NCBI GenBank assembly: GCA_031411055.1
Contig: JANOAI010000442.1
Span: 1 to 20,312 of the forward strand
Direction: 5' to 3'
Source of the DNA: JAIYDQ01 sp031411055
Lineage (GTDB): Bacteria; Planctomycetota; Planctomycetia; Pirellulales; Pirellulaceae
Length of the DNA stretch: 20,312 nucleotides
This document shows, piece after piece, positions 1 through 8,426 of the stretch (its first letter is position 1; every line of letters starts with the position of its first letter). Made by a program: the position numbers and the translations under genes. The notes below the pieces were generated by a model that saw only the letters and a list, made by a program, of their open reading frames with translations, was not told where the DNA came from and did not search any database.

Positions 1-122
1 ACAGCGCCAGGTTGAGTACGAAATTCGTCGCAAACACGTTGGAGTACAGCCTTTAGGCGCCGAGCACCTTGGATGCGCCAAAAGCGGCTAAAGCCTGGAC
101 TCCAGCGCAGACTTGGCGCTGT
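1..122. repeat. Palindromic REP/MITE-like element with nested inverted repeats
   Basis: Bases 1-9 (acagcgcca) are the exact reverse complement of 114-122 (tggcgctgt). Inside these ends, 39-58 (ttggagtacagcctttaggc) pairs imperfectly with 84-105 (gcggctaaagcctggactcc and following bases), and a small hairpin acgaa-a-ttcgt lies near 18-28. The stretch can therefore fold into one long branched hairpin. It encodes nothing: the frame that runs into the next gene has a TAA at 89-91. Elements of this look (inverted 'ggagt-c-agcc-ttagg' arms) are typical of REP-like repeats in planctomycete genomes. That assignment is from memory, not from a search. The left boundary coincides with the window edge, so the element may extend further left. 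Confidence 0.6.
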
Positions 123-1330
123 CCAGCTACAATCTTATCAACCTGACCAACATAGGTGGCTCCCTATACTTCCGCTTCAACGATGGAATCAACGGATATG
201 AGTTATGGCGAGTCAACAACTCTGGTTTGGCTGAGATGGTCGAAGACGCTATCCCTGGAGGTGGTATTGCACCAGGATCAACGAGTTCTAGTTCCTTCCA
301 AATCAACTTAACCAACGTGGGTGGCACTCCGTTTTTTTCTGCGTCGAATTCTGGCACAGCCTCTAGCAACTACGAACTGTGGCGAGTCAATCAATTCGGG
401 ATAGCTGAAATCGTTGAGGATGCAGTTCCGGGCGGTGGAATTCGTCCTGGAAGTACGGGTTCCAATCCAAGTAATTTAACGAATGTTGGTGGAACACTAT
501 TCTTTAGTGCCAATGACGGAACAACGGGTAACGAATTATGGTTAGTCAGACCAACTTCCATCGCTAACCGGCAAGTTTTTTATAATCGTTCTACAAGCAC
601 AGTCTTTGGGGATGGGTCGGGGAATCCTGTCAATTCGATCGACTCAACGAAGATCGCCTTGCTGCCCGGCCAGACAACGAGCTCGGCGAACTATACGAAT
701 TACTCGCGTGGCTTGAATGGCCTCGTCGTCGACTTGCAAGCCCCAGCTAACTTGGCCGGAATATCAGCGGCGAGTTTCCAATTGGCGACCTGGAGTACAT
801 TCACAGATTCGACTCCAAACTTCGTACCGATCACTCCGGCCGTAACGGTTTCGACTTATCCTGGTGGTGGAGCCAATGGTGCCGATCGAATCAAACTGGA
901 GTTTGCTAACAATGCGATTCAGAATGCTTGGCTACAAGTAACAATATTGGCCGATGTGAACACTGGCTTAACGACCAACGACGTCTTTTATTTTGGGAAC
1001 GCTCGTTTTGATATTACCCCCAATACCCCGTTTCCATCTCAACAGATAACGATCAACATTTTCGATACGAACGCCGTGCGAGCCAAACAAGGTCAGAGCA
1101 CGGGACTCATTTCGGATGCCTTTGACGTCGATCGCAATGGGGTCGTCAATATCTTCGACACCAACGCCGTCCGGGCCGGGCAAGGTGTGACGAGCCTTCG
1201 ATCCTTTACTGCCCCCGCGTCCGCCCAACTGCGTCTTTCGAATCAGTTCGTCGATTCGATCTACGTCGACCTAAGCTGGCTCGATGCATTCGGAATCAAC
1301 AAGAAAACCCGCTCACCAACGCCAAGATAG
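113..1330 (+). pseudogene. ELW-repeat / dockerin-like surface protein, probably 5'-truncated
   Basis: The reading frame is open from 92 and its first usable start is a TTG at 113, inside the palindromic element; no Shine-Dalgarno or signal peptide precedes it. Residues 10-150 hold about two and a half repeats of 55-56 residues: NLTN[IV]GG...FF/YF, then YELWRVN, then VEDA[IV]PGGGI-PGS. These resemble the ELWxxDGT repeats of secreted bacterial proteins, with RVN where DGT is expected. Residues about 311-360 carry two dockerin-like segments sharing NIFDTNAVRA; the second has the calcium-loop pattern D-V-D-x-N-G-x-V-N-x-x-D. The repeat array starts in mid-register and nothing directs export, so I read this as the 3' part of a longer extracellular protein gene whose front was lost or separated, perhaps by the element at 1-122. 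It could still be the C-terminal part of a gene running in from the left with a frameshift at the TAA at 89. Confidence 0.6.
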
Positions 1331-1398
1331 CAAAAGAGTGTTTCGACGACGCTGCATGCGGGTCAAGTGAAAGATTGTCGAGAATCCTTCGCGGCAGA

Positions 1399-1421
1399 AC
1401 ACTCTGTGCTACACTGAGTGT
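1399..1421 (+). promoter_or_regulatory. Possible extended -10 promoter inside a small dyad
   Basis: The bases acactc (1399-1404) and gagtgt (1416-1421) form a 6-bp inverted repeat. Between them lies TGCTACACT (1407-1415), which fits an extended -10 element (TGn followed by TACACT). No convincing -35 is visible. It sits 19 bases ahead of the nucleotidyltransferase gene start, so the leader would be very short. This is a weak pattern call. Confidence 0.25.
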
Positions 1422-1439
1422 GAAGGGAAAGGCAGTCGA

Positions 1440-2036
1440 ATGAACGTTGCATTGTCGGTGGTTGGAGATGAACTTTGGAAAAAGATTGGCGAATCCATGG
1501 ATCGCGTGGAACTAAGGCTGCGTAAGACAGTCTCGATTCTCGAAACGACTGGGATTCCTTTTGCCATCGTCGGGGGCAATGCAGTTCGCATTTGGGTCGC
1601 TCAAGTTGATCCGGGGGCGGTGCGGGCCACGAATGATGTGGACGTATTGATTCGCCCCGAAGACCTCGATAGGGTCAAACTCGCAATGGCGGACCATGGT
1701 TACCATTACCGTAAAGCCGCCGGACTCGACATGTTTTTAGAGGGAGAAAACGATTCGGTGCGGTATGCAATCCATGTCGTTCTCGCCAATCAATTCGTCA
1801 AGCAAGATGACTTCGAGTCCAACCCCGATGTTGAACCAACTGCATATGGCGACGGAATCCGCACGTTGCCATTGGAACGGTTAGTGCGTATGAAACTGAA
1901 TTCCTTTCGACTCAAAGATCGTGTTCATCTCTTGGATATGATTGATGTCCGCCTTGTGGATGAAAGCTGGTTGGTAAAATTCCCAAATACGCTTGCCGAT
2001 CGACTGAGATCGCTTATCGAGAATCCGGAACAGTAG
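1440..2036 (+). CDS. Nucleotidyltransferase-fold protein (AbiEii-like family), orphan
   Basis: This 198-residue protein has the minimal nucleotidyltransferase signature: IVGGNAV at residues 43-49 (the GG loop) and, about 20 residues later, TNDVDVLI with D66 and D68 as the likely metal-binding pair. Such folds occur in AbiEii/MenT-type toxins and in sugar- or antibiotic-modifying enzymes. The C-terminal half contains a helix with R-x-x-x-M-K-L-x-S-F-R-x-K-D (about 153-166), a pattern usual in AbiEii-like proteins. A start at 1440 is supported by a purine-rich gaagggaaagg about 9 bases upstream. No partner antitoxin gene (such as AbiEi) flanks it: the ELW remnant lies upstream and the oppositely oriented vWA gene downstream. 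The substrate is unknown, and a role as a toxin is not shown by the sequence. Confidence 0.75.
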   Translation: MNVALSVVGDELWKKIGESMDRVELRLRKTVSILETTGIPFAIVGGNAVRIWVAQVDPGAVRATNDVDVLIRPEDLDRVKLAMADHGYHYRKAAGLDMFLEGENDSVRYAIHVVLANQFVKQDDFESNPDVEPTAYGDGIRTLPLERLVRMKLNSFRLKDRVHLLDMIDVRLVDESWLVKFPNTLADRLRSLIENPEQ

Positions 2037-2085
2037 CTTGGCCTCATTTCGAATCGCCGCCGCTATCTCCGAGGTTCATCCGATT

Positions 2086-2131
2086 GGTAAGAAAACTAGG
2101 CCAACGCAATCCCACTCTTAATTTTCTTACC
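2086..2131. terminator. Hairpin between convergent genes, possible bidirectional terminator
   Basis: The bases ggtaagaaaa (2086-2095) and ttttcttacc (2122-2131) are perfect 10-bp inverted arms separated by 26 bases. The hairpin lies in the 153-base gap between the converging ends of the nucleotidyltransferase and vWA genes. The arms are A/T-rich, the loop is long and no clean U-tract follows, so termination is a guess from position. Confidence 0.35.
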
Positions 2132-2189
2132 CCTCATTTTCCTGCCTAAAAGTATTCAGATTTGCCGCGACGCTTTGTTGAAGGACTAG

Positions 2190-4316
2190 TCAAGCGCGTG
2201 AGCACCAGAGTGTTTCAATAACGATCACGCCGAGCATGCCGATCATGAACCATCGCCAAAGCCTTTGATCCTTTTCTAGCTCGACCGACTTACGTTGTTC
2301 TTCCTTGGCCGCCAGTCGTTCTTCATTCGGCTTGGCTTTGGTTGTAACTCCCAATCGCTCTAGCTTTTCAAGCTCCATCGTCCGCGTGTCACTCTCCGAT
2401 GCCGGTAGATTCACGGCCACGGTCTGAGCAATATTGTTTATAGAGACACGATAGAAACCGGGCGTCGTGAATTCGACTCCTCGAACGCCATCGGCCATTT
2501 CAACAGGCTGTAACATTTCGTGTGAAGGGCCTTCCCATACTTCGCCGGCTTCGATTGCAATCTGATCGCCAGTTTCGAGACGACTAAGGCCTCGTTCACT
2601 CGGGAGTGAATCCTCAAAGATGCCAGCCATGATCGGAACGAATTTGCTGGAAAGAGCAAACTGGCTCTCGGCGGGCTGCCAGCCAGCGGCCATCAACCAA
2701 AGCTTCCCGGCACCCATAGAGCAACACGCCAAAGCAGGTGCTCCATCATCAAAACTCGCGATCGTCTTCCACGCAGACGAGGGCGACAGTTCTATTTTTC
2801 GATGTTGCCAAAAACGCGTCTTCGTAAAATCGTTAAATCGCGAATCGGCCAGTGTTTGGAAGAGTGGATGCGTGAAATCAATCTTTTCCCAGATGCACTC
2901 TTTCTTCGAAACCGCTTCCTTGATTTCAACTTGTTCCCCGTTCGTCAGCGCCTTCCAAGCAGATATCACAGACTCTCTTGGCGATGAATCCGACACTGGA
3001 GCATCCAACGACCATAAAAAATGACCTCCATTTTCAATTCGGAGTCGCGATTGTTTGGCGTCTTCAACAGTCAACAAGTGACTTGCCACCATCAAGGGAA
3101 CGCGTTGTAAATCGGGCCAAGGATCCAAACTCCTCGGCGCGCGCCAGGCGAAAGTGACCTGTCGAACATCGTTATCGAGCGGCAGTTGCTTCAGAAAATA
3201 GCCTAAGCTTTCCGGTGTTGGACGGTTACTATCATCTATGCAAACGATCTGAAGTTCACGAACCGGCGGCTTGGCAAACCAGCGGCGATTGTCAAACGTC
3301 GCGCTGTCGCCCCGAAGTTCAAGAATCCTGTTTGGTGCGACAAGCTTAGGCATTTCGACCACCAAACTCGATTCGCTAGGCAAGTCGATCTTCAGTGGAT
3401 TGGACCGCGGTTTAGACGGTTTCTCGAGCGCCGCGGAATCGTTTGGCTCCGTTTCGATCCGCTTCCCGTTTTCGTCTAACCATTCAAGCTCGATCGATTT
3501 TGATTGTTCACCGTTTCGATGCACAAGTCGAATCGGGATCGAGTCAGAACTCTTCGTTTCAAGAACATTCGCCGCGACATTGCTAGAATCCGTTGGCATT
3601 CCACCTTTTGCTCGAATTCGTTCAATGGTGACATGGCAATTCGTTGGCCATTGGAAATTTTCAAGCCGGTCCAGACTGCTACCGGCTTGGAAATCGGAAA
3701 CAAGAATAATCTCGCTTGAAACTTGCTTTAAATCGTCCCGATTGCCCTCGAGCTTTGTCAACCGATCCGCGATGGTTGTAAGAGCCTTTCCAAGATTGGA
3801 CGCTAAATGAGAAGGCTGGACACCCTCAATAGCCGAGAGCAATAGTGTCTTACGTTCGATATCAGAATGCGATTGGGCCTCGGATTCTGAGACCAGAGAA
3901 TGAACGTGATTATCAAAGGTGTAAAGGCTTAGGATGTGTTCTGGCTTTGCTTCGTTGATGATCGATTGGGTTCTTTCGATCGCAGCTGGCCAGAGGCTTT
4001 CTCGATTCATGCTGGCACTGATGTCGAGTAGAATCGCTTTGCGAACATTGGATTGAGCAGTCTCGACGAACGTGAACGACGGGAGGAAAGGTCGGGCAAA
4101 GGCCGCCACCAGCAAGAGTACAGCCAGGCTTCGCAAAAGGAGCAATAGCCACTGATCGATTCGACTCCGACGCATCATCGTTGGGGGCGATGGCTCCAGA
4201 AACATCAGCGAGCTAAAAACCTGTTCGCCTTTGGCTTGCCGGCGAATCATGTGAAAAACAATCGGTCCCAGGACGGCGAGCGAACCGATTAAAAACATAG
4301 GTGCAAGAAAACTCAT
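2190..4316 (-). CDS. BatA-like membrane protein with von Willebrand A domain
   Basis: I place the start at 4316 (MSFLAPMFLIG), not at the more upstream in-frame codon at 4400, because it overlaps the DUF58 stop as ATGA (4313-4316) and has gaggtg a few bases before it. The 708-residue protein opens with the BatA/aerotolerance N-terminal region: a membrane helix at about 4-22, then HMIRRQAKGEQVFSSLMFLEP, then a second helix at about 56-76. Next comes a vWA domain whose metal-site motif is DISAS (D98, S100, S102). The long middle resembles the extracytoplasmic or GATase-like parts of planctomycete homologues and has no motif I can name. A final helix (about 685-704) anchors the C-terminus. Families of this type act with DUF58 and MoxR proteins at the cell envelope, probably in chaperone or complex assembly; the exact role is unknown. 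Confidence 0.85.
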   Translation of the reverse strand: MSFLAPMFLIGSLAVLGPIVFHMIRRQAKGEQVFSSLMFLEPSPPTMMRRSRIDQWLLLLLRSLAVLLLVAAFARPFLPSFTFVETAQSNVRKAILLDISASMNRESLWPAAIERTQSIINEAKPEHILSLYTFDNHVHSLVSESEAQSHSDIERKTLLLSAIEGVQPSHLASNLGKALTTIADRLTKLEGNRDDLKQVSSEIILVSDFQAGSSLDRLENFQWPTNCHVTIERIRAKGGMPTDSSNVAANVLETKSSDSIPIRLVHRNGEQSKSIELEWLDENGKRIETEPNDSAALEKPSKPRSNPLKIDLPSESSLVVEMPKLVAPNRILELRGDSATFDNRRWFAKPPVRELQIVCIDDSNRPTPESLGYFLKQLPLDNDVRQVTFAWRAPRSLDPWPDLQRVPLMVASHLLTVEDAKQSRLRIENGGHFLWSLDAPVSDSSPRESVISAWKALTNGEQVEIKEAVSKKECIWEKIDFTHPLFQTLADSRFNDFTKTRFWQHRKIELSPSSAWKTIASFDDGAPALACCSMGAGKLWLMAAGWQPAESQFALSSKFVPIMAGIFEDSLPSERGLSRLETGDQIAIEAGEVWEGPSHEMLQPVEMADGVRGVEFTTPGFYRVSINNIAQTVAVNLPASESDTRTMELEKLERLGVTTKAKPNEERLAAKEEQRKSVELEKDQRLWRWFMIGMLGVIVIETLWCSRA

Positions 4317-5254
4317 CCAGCACCTCGATTCGGACCGCGACTGGTTGAAGCGGCTCGCCCTCGAGTTTGTCGGCGATCGTGGACTTGCAATAGCTCCCAA
4401 AGGGCCAATTCGAGCGGTTGCTGTGTCGAGAGCGTCATGGCCGAGATGCCGAGACGACCAACTAGCGCGCTGAGTTCGCTCGCATGTTGATCAAACTTCT
4501 CTTGGTATTTGCGAGCGGCAGTGGTGGGGTCAATGTACATTTCGCGTCCGGTTTCGAGGTCGCGAACAACCGTCGGCTGCTTCAACGAAAAAGTGATCTC
4601 ATTCGGATCGAGGATGCGAATGAGCAAGACTTCATGTCGACGAGCCACGAGATGGGCTAGCTGTTGTTCAAATGTTGGAACAGGAACGAGAAAATCCGAC
4701 AGGATAATCATCAGTCCGCGATGGCGAATAATTTCGGAGAGACGAGAAAGGGGCTTCGTCAAATCCGTCGCAACACCGCTCGGCTTTTGATCTAGCAGCA
4801 TCAATAGTCGTCGAAGTTGCCCGTGACGAAAACGAGCGGGTACCATGCCTGTGACATCGGCTTCGAAGGTCAACATTCCGACTGCATCACGTTGCATGGT
4901 CAAGTAGTACGCCAACGTCGCTGCCAACGTTCTCGCATAGTCGAGCTTGGAATAGCCAAGCGATCCGAAATCCATGGAACGACTCTGATCGACGACTAGA
5001 TGGCACCGACGATTGGTTTCGTCTTCGAATTTTTTTATGTAGTAGCGATCGGACCTTGCATAGAGTCGCCAGTCGATGCCTCGCGGATCGTCGCCCGGTA
5101 CGTAAGGGCGATACTCGCTGAACTCGACCGAAAAACCATGAAGCGGGCTTCGATGGAGACCGCTTTGAAAACCGTCCACGACATGCTTTGCACGCAATTG
5201 CAAGTTTTTGATGCGCATCAATGTCGCAGGGTCGGCGTAGAGTCCAAGTTCCAT
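4313..5254 (-). CDS. DUF58 domain protein (vWA-like), MoxR-associated family
   Basis: The 313-residue protein carries the DUF58 core at about residues 40-80: HGFSVEFSEYRPYVPGDDPR followed by GIDWRLYARSD and KKFEDET. A vWA-like metal site follows at DQSRS (D89, S91, S93). No signal peptide or membrane helix is seen, so it is probably cytoplasmic. DUF58 proteins normally sit in operons with a MoxR AAA+ ATPase and BatA-like membrane proteins. Here the BatA-like gene follows with a 4-base ATGA overlap, so the two should be made together, but no MoxR gene precedes it: the next gene upstream is the divergent serC. The start at 5254 lacks a clear ribosome site; the methionine at 5218 is an alternative but would clip the N-terminus. 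Confidence 0.9.
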   Translation of the reverse strand: MELGLYADPATLMRIKNLQLRAKHVVDGFQSGLHRSPLHGFSVEFSEYRPYVPGDDPRGIDWRLYARSDRYYIKKFEDETNRRCHLVVDQSRSMDFGSLGYSKLDYARTLAATLAYYLTMQRDAVGMLTFEADVTGMVPARFRHGQLRRLLMLLDQKPSGVATDLTKPLSRLSEIIRHRGLMIILSDFLVPVPTFEQQLAHLVARRHEVLLIRILDPNEITFSLKQPTVVRDLETGREMYIDPTTAARKYQEKFDQHASELSALVGRLGISAMTLSTQQPLELALWELLQVHDRRQTRGRAASTSRGPNRGAG

Positions 5255-5319
5255 GCGGGATCGATCGTAAAAGGTACAGACTTAGAGTCGTGAACAAAAA
5301 ATGTCGCGTTAATGTCCCC

Positions 5320-5328
5320 ATTCTAGCA
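5320..5328 (-). promoter_or_regulatory. Candidate extended -10 for the DUF58-BatA operon
   Basis: Read on the minus strand, 5328-5320 is TGCTAGAAT, a good extended -10 (TGn plus TAGAAT). It lies about 65 bases ahead of the DUF58 start. The -35 region is weak, as is common with extended -10 promoters. Confidence 0.35.
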
Positions 5329-5361
5329 CGGGTTGGACCAATTGAATTCGGCGGGCCATCC

Positions 5362-5390
5362 TTCCCGGATTGGCTTAATCTTCATAGAAT
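5362..5390 (+). promoter_or_regulatory. Candidate sigma70-type promoter for serC-serA
   Basis: TAGAAT at 5385-5390 could be a -10 element, with ttcccg (5362-5367) 17 bases upstream as a poor -35. It would give a leader of about 85 bases before serC. It lies in the 229-base divergent gap shared with the DUF58 operon. Confidence 0.3.
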
Positions 5391-5483
5391 TTGGCCCTTT
5401 CGAACGTCCGGTTTTTCCTGGGAAAGCTCGATTTCGGACCGGCGTTTGACTGACCATACCCCTTTGATTTTCTGGAAATACCG

Positions 5484-6590
5484 ATGACTGCCGCCACAAT
5501 TGGTAAACGGCTGTACAACTTTTCGCCCGGTCCGGCTGTCTTGCCGGTGCCGGTTTTGGAGCGAATTCGCGACGAAATGCTCTGCCTGCCCGGGGCTCCG
5601 GCTTCGATTTTAGAGATTTCGCATCGCAGCCCCCAGTTCATCGCCATTCAAGAAGCGGCGCAACAACGCCTTAAGCGTCTACTCAAAATTCCGGACACGC
5701 ATGAGATCCTTTTCATGCAGGGCGGAGCTCGCTTGCAGTTCTCGATGATCCCGATGAATTTATTGCGAGGTCAAAGCGAAGCGGCACAATATGTCCTTAC
5801 CGGTTCGTGGGGCAAGTATGCGATTGCTGAAGCGAAACGCGAAGGTAACGTCGAGATCATCTACGACGCAAAAGCGACAAACTACGATCGATTGCCATCA
5901 GACAGTGAGCTTAAGTTCAATCCGAAGGCGGCCTACGTTCACACGACTAGCAATGAAACGATTCAAGGCGTTCAATTTCAGAACGATCCGACTTGTCCCG
6001 CCCCATTGGTCACCGATTGTTCGTCTGACTTTATGTATCGTCCGATGGATGTATCAAAGTACGGACTGGTCTACGCCTGTGCTCAAAAGAACGCGGGCCC
6101 GGCTGGTGTAACGGTTATCATCATTCGCAAAGATTTGATTGAACGATCGCAGGATAGCTTGCCCGGTTATCTCAACTATAAGAACCAAGCGTCGGAAGGT
6201 TCGATGTGGAACACGCCCCCAACGTTCGCGATCTACGTCTTAGGTTTAGTCGCCCAATGGTTGGAAGAGACGATCGGCGGCCTCGATAAGATGCTGGAAA
6301 TCAACAAGAAGAAAGCCGCTTTGGTTTACGATGCCGTCGACAAGTATCCCAAGCTGTACTACGGTCATGCCCAGCCAGCTGCCCGATCTTTAATGAATGT
6401 GACCTTTCGATTTGATTCCGAGGAGATTGAAAAGCAATTCCTCAAGGGAGCTACGGCCGCCGGTTTAGATTCGCTCAAAGGGCATCGCAGCGTCGGTGGT
6501 ATCCGCGCGAGTATCTACAACGCGATGCCAATGACCGGCGCTCAAGCTCTCGCCGACTACATGCACGACTTCGCTACCAAGCACGGATAA
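5484..6590 (+). CDS. serC: Phosphoserine aminotransferase
   Basis: SerC converts 3-phosphohydroxypyruvate and glutamate to O-phosphoserine and 2-oxoglutarate, the second step of serine synthesis, in the cytoplasm with PLP. At 368 residues it has the normal family length. Visible signatures are NFSPGPAVLP near the N-terminus, FMQGGARLQFSMIPMNLL, TTSNETIQGVQF, and DCSSDFMYRPMDVSKYGL leading to AQKNAGPAG, where K202 should form the Schiff base with PLP. SLPGYLNYK and MWNTPPTFAIYV follow, as in characterised SerC proteins. The start at 5484 gives the usual short lead before NFSPGPA; no strong Shine-Dalgarno is present. serA begins 4 bases after its stop, so the two form an operon. The same family also serves pyridoxal phosphate synthesis in some bacteria. 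Confidence 0.97.
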   Translation: MTAATIGKRLYNFSPGPAVLPVPVLERIRDEMLCLPGAPASILEISHRSPQFIAIQEAAQQRLKRLLKIPDTHEILFMQGGARLQFSMIPMNLLRGQSEAAQYVLTGSWGKYAIAEAKREGNVEIIYDAKATNYDRLPSDSELKFNPKAAYVHTTSNETIQGVQFQNDPTCPAPLVTDCSSDFMYRPMDVSKYGLVYACAQKNAGPAGVTVIIIRKDLIERSQDSLPGYLNYKNQASEGSMWNTPPTFAIYVLGLVAQWLEETIGGLDKMLEINKKKAALVYDAVDKYPKLYYGHAQPAARSLMNVTFRFDSEEIEKQFLKGATAAGLDSLKGHRSVGGIRASIYNAMPMTGAQALADYMHDFATKHG

Positions 6591-6594
6591 TTTC

Positions 6595-8229
6595 ATGACT
6601 AAGTATCGTATTCTTGTTCTCGATCCGATTGCCGAAGAAGGCTTCGATCTCCTCAAATCTGAACCGAATTTCGAATATGAAGTTCGCCTTGGGCTTAAAG
6701 GGGAAGACCTTCGAAAGTCGCTGAATGAATTCGACGGAGCGATTGTTCGCAGCGGCGTGAAGATTACGGCTGAATCGCTTGAGGGCAACAAGAAACTGCG
6801 AGCGATCGTTCGAGCCGGCGTTGGCACTGACAACATCGACAAGAACGCAGCCACTCGGCTCGGAATCGTAGTCATGAACACCCCAGCCGGGAATACCTTG
6901 AGTACGGCCGAACATGCCTTTGCATTGATGCTCGCTCAATCTCGACAGGTGGCACCCGCTCATGCCAGTTTGTTGGCGGGCAAATGGGACCGCAAGACGT
7001 TCATGGGAACGCAACTCGCCGATAAGACCCTTGGCATCGTCGGGATGGGACGCATCGGTCGCGAAGTGGCCAGCCGCGCTCAAGCGTTTGGGATGCGCGT
7101 CATTGCGTATGATCCGTTCTTTACCGATGAACAAGCAAGCAAGATCGGCGTCGAACGCTCCGCCAATGTGCATGACATGCTTCCGAAGGTCGATTACTTG
7201 ACGGTACATACTCCACTCACGCCTGAGACGAAATATCTCATCGGCATGAAAGAGCTCGATATCCTCAAGCCTGGAATCCGATTAATCAACTGCGCTCGCG
7301 GTGGCATATACGAGGAAGCAGCTTTGATCGAAGGATTGAAACGCGGTGTGATTGGTGGCGTGGCGCTCGATGTTTTCGAAACTGAGCCATGTACTGATAG
7401 TCCCCTCTTTAGCATGCCGGGCGTCGTCTGTACGCCGCATCTGGGGGCCAGTACCGAAGAAGCGCAAACACAGGTCGCCATTGAAGGGATTCAACTCCTT
7501 ATCAATTATTTCAAGAGTGGTGAGATTCGCCATGCAGTCAACGTTGCCGCGGTAGATCCGAAGACGCTCGAGTCATTGCGTGGTTATCTCGATGTAGCCC
7601 ACCGCTTGGGGCGTCTGACTTCACAGTGGCATGAAGGATGCATCGAAGGCTGCCGAATTCTATATCGTGGAGAAGTTTGCGAGCGAGATACGAAGTTATT
7701 GACAGCTGCGTTTTGCGTAGGCCTACTTGAAAAAGCGATGGCCGAAGGGGTTAACGTGGTGAATGCGGAACTACTTCTTCGCGAACGCGGCATTGAGCTG
7801 GTCGAAAACCGAAATCGCGAACCAGGTGCTTTTAGCTCGTCAATGTCGGTCGAAGTCACCGGTAATAATCAGCGTGTGCGAGCTGGTGCAACGCTCTTTG
7901 GCAATAACATGCCAAGATTGATTTCGCTTGATGATTGCCGCTTGGAAGCCTATCTCGATGGCCGAATGTTGTTCTTCATTCATACCGATATGCCCGGCAT
8001 CATTGGTCGCGTCGGAACGATCTTCGGAAAACACCAAGTGAACATTGCGCAGATGTCGGTCGGACGCGAGAGCAATCAGCCTGGTGGTCATTCCGTTGGC
8101 GTTTTAAATCTCGATAGCACGCCACCGAAAGAAGCTCTCGAAGAAATGTTGTCGGTCGAAGCGATCAGCAAAGTACAGTTGATTGAACTTCCCGACGCAG
8201 GTGAATTGCCAGCTTGGTTGACGAGCTAA
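6595..8229 (+). CDS. serA: D-3-phosphoglycerate dehydrogenase with C-terminal ACT domain
   Basis: SerA oxidises 3-phosphoglycerate to 3-phosphohydroxypyruvate with NAD+, the first and controlled step of serine synthesis. The 544-residue length fits the long (type 1) form with an intervening domain and an ACT domain. Visible features are the Rossmann motif GIVGMGRIG (147-155) followed by YDPF, and the catalytic residues R235 (NCARGG), E264 (FETEP) and H282 (TPHLGAS). An allosteric-substrate-binding-type region (about 315-450) comes next. The ACT domain starts near 458 with FIHTDMPGIIGRVG and NIAQMSVGR. ACT domains in this family commonly bind serine for feedback inhibition, which is inference here. 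The gene is 4 bases downstream of serC and is followed by a strong inverted repeat. Confidence 0.97.
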   Translation: MTKYRILVLDPIAEEGFDLLKSEPNFEYEVRLGLKGEDLRKSLNEFDGAIVRSGVKITAESLEGNKKLRAIVRAGVGTDNIDKNAATRLGIVVMNTPAGNTLSTAEHAFALMLAQSRQVAPAHASLLAGKWDRKTFMGTQLADKTLGIVGMGRIGREVASRAQAFGMRVIAYDPFFTDEQASKIGVERSANVHDMLPKVDYLTVHTPLTPETKYLIGMKELDILKPGIRLINCARGGIYEEAALIEGLKRGVIGGVALDVFETEPCTDSPLFSMPGVVCTPHLGASTEEAQTQVAIEGIQLLINYFKSGEIRHAVNVAAVDPKTLESLRGYLDVAHRLGRLTSQWHEGCIEGCRILYRGEVCERDTKLLTAAFCVGLLEKAMAEGVNVVNAELLLRERGIELVENRNREPGAFSSSMSVEVTGNNQRVRAGATLFGNNMPRLISLDDCRLEAYLDGRMLFFIHTDMPGIIGRVGTIFGKHQVNIAQMSVGRESNQPGGHSVGVLNLDSTPPKEALEEMLSVEAISKVQLIELPDAGELPAWLTS

Positions 8230-8254
8230 TTTTCGCTATCTCTTCTAACTCCTT

Positions 8255-8311
8255 GAGCCTGAGGCGCTAGCCGATTTCGCCGTCCAAGAAATCGGCTAGC
8301 GCCGCAGGCTC
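8255..8311. repeat. Near-perfect 23-bp inverted repeat, REP-like, possible terminator
   Basis: Arms 8255-8277 and 8289-8311 are complementary at 22 of 23 positions (one a/c difference in gcctgaggcg versus gcctgcggcg), with an 11-base loop at 8278-8288. It lies 25 bases after the serA stop. Transcription would form a very stable stem and could end the serC-serA transcript, but no U-tract follows. The arm sequence (gcctg-ggcgctagccga) looks like a dispersed planctomycete repeat; a genome-wide copy count would settle that. Confidence 0.8.
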
Positions 8312-8426
8312 ATTTGAATGCGCGATTAGAAAAATTCGGCGCCCGCTTTCTTGATTCTGGAAACGCGATCCTTCATACTTTAGCCTTGGGTTGTGTTTTC
8401 TCAATCATTCTGGGTAGGGCAATCGG

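Noticed and set aside
18..30. The word acgaaattcgt near the left edge also occurs inverted near 19950
   Set aside because: A shared 13-base word is expected by chance several times in a 20-kb window searched on both strands.
3271..3810. Plus-strand 179-residue frame inside the BatA-like gene
   Set aside because: Ser/Arg-rich antisense shadow of a well-supported gene, with no motif or ribosome site.
6574..7209. Minus-strand 211-residue frame opposite serA
   Set aside because: It lies wholly within the well-conserved serA coding sequence and has no domain features.
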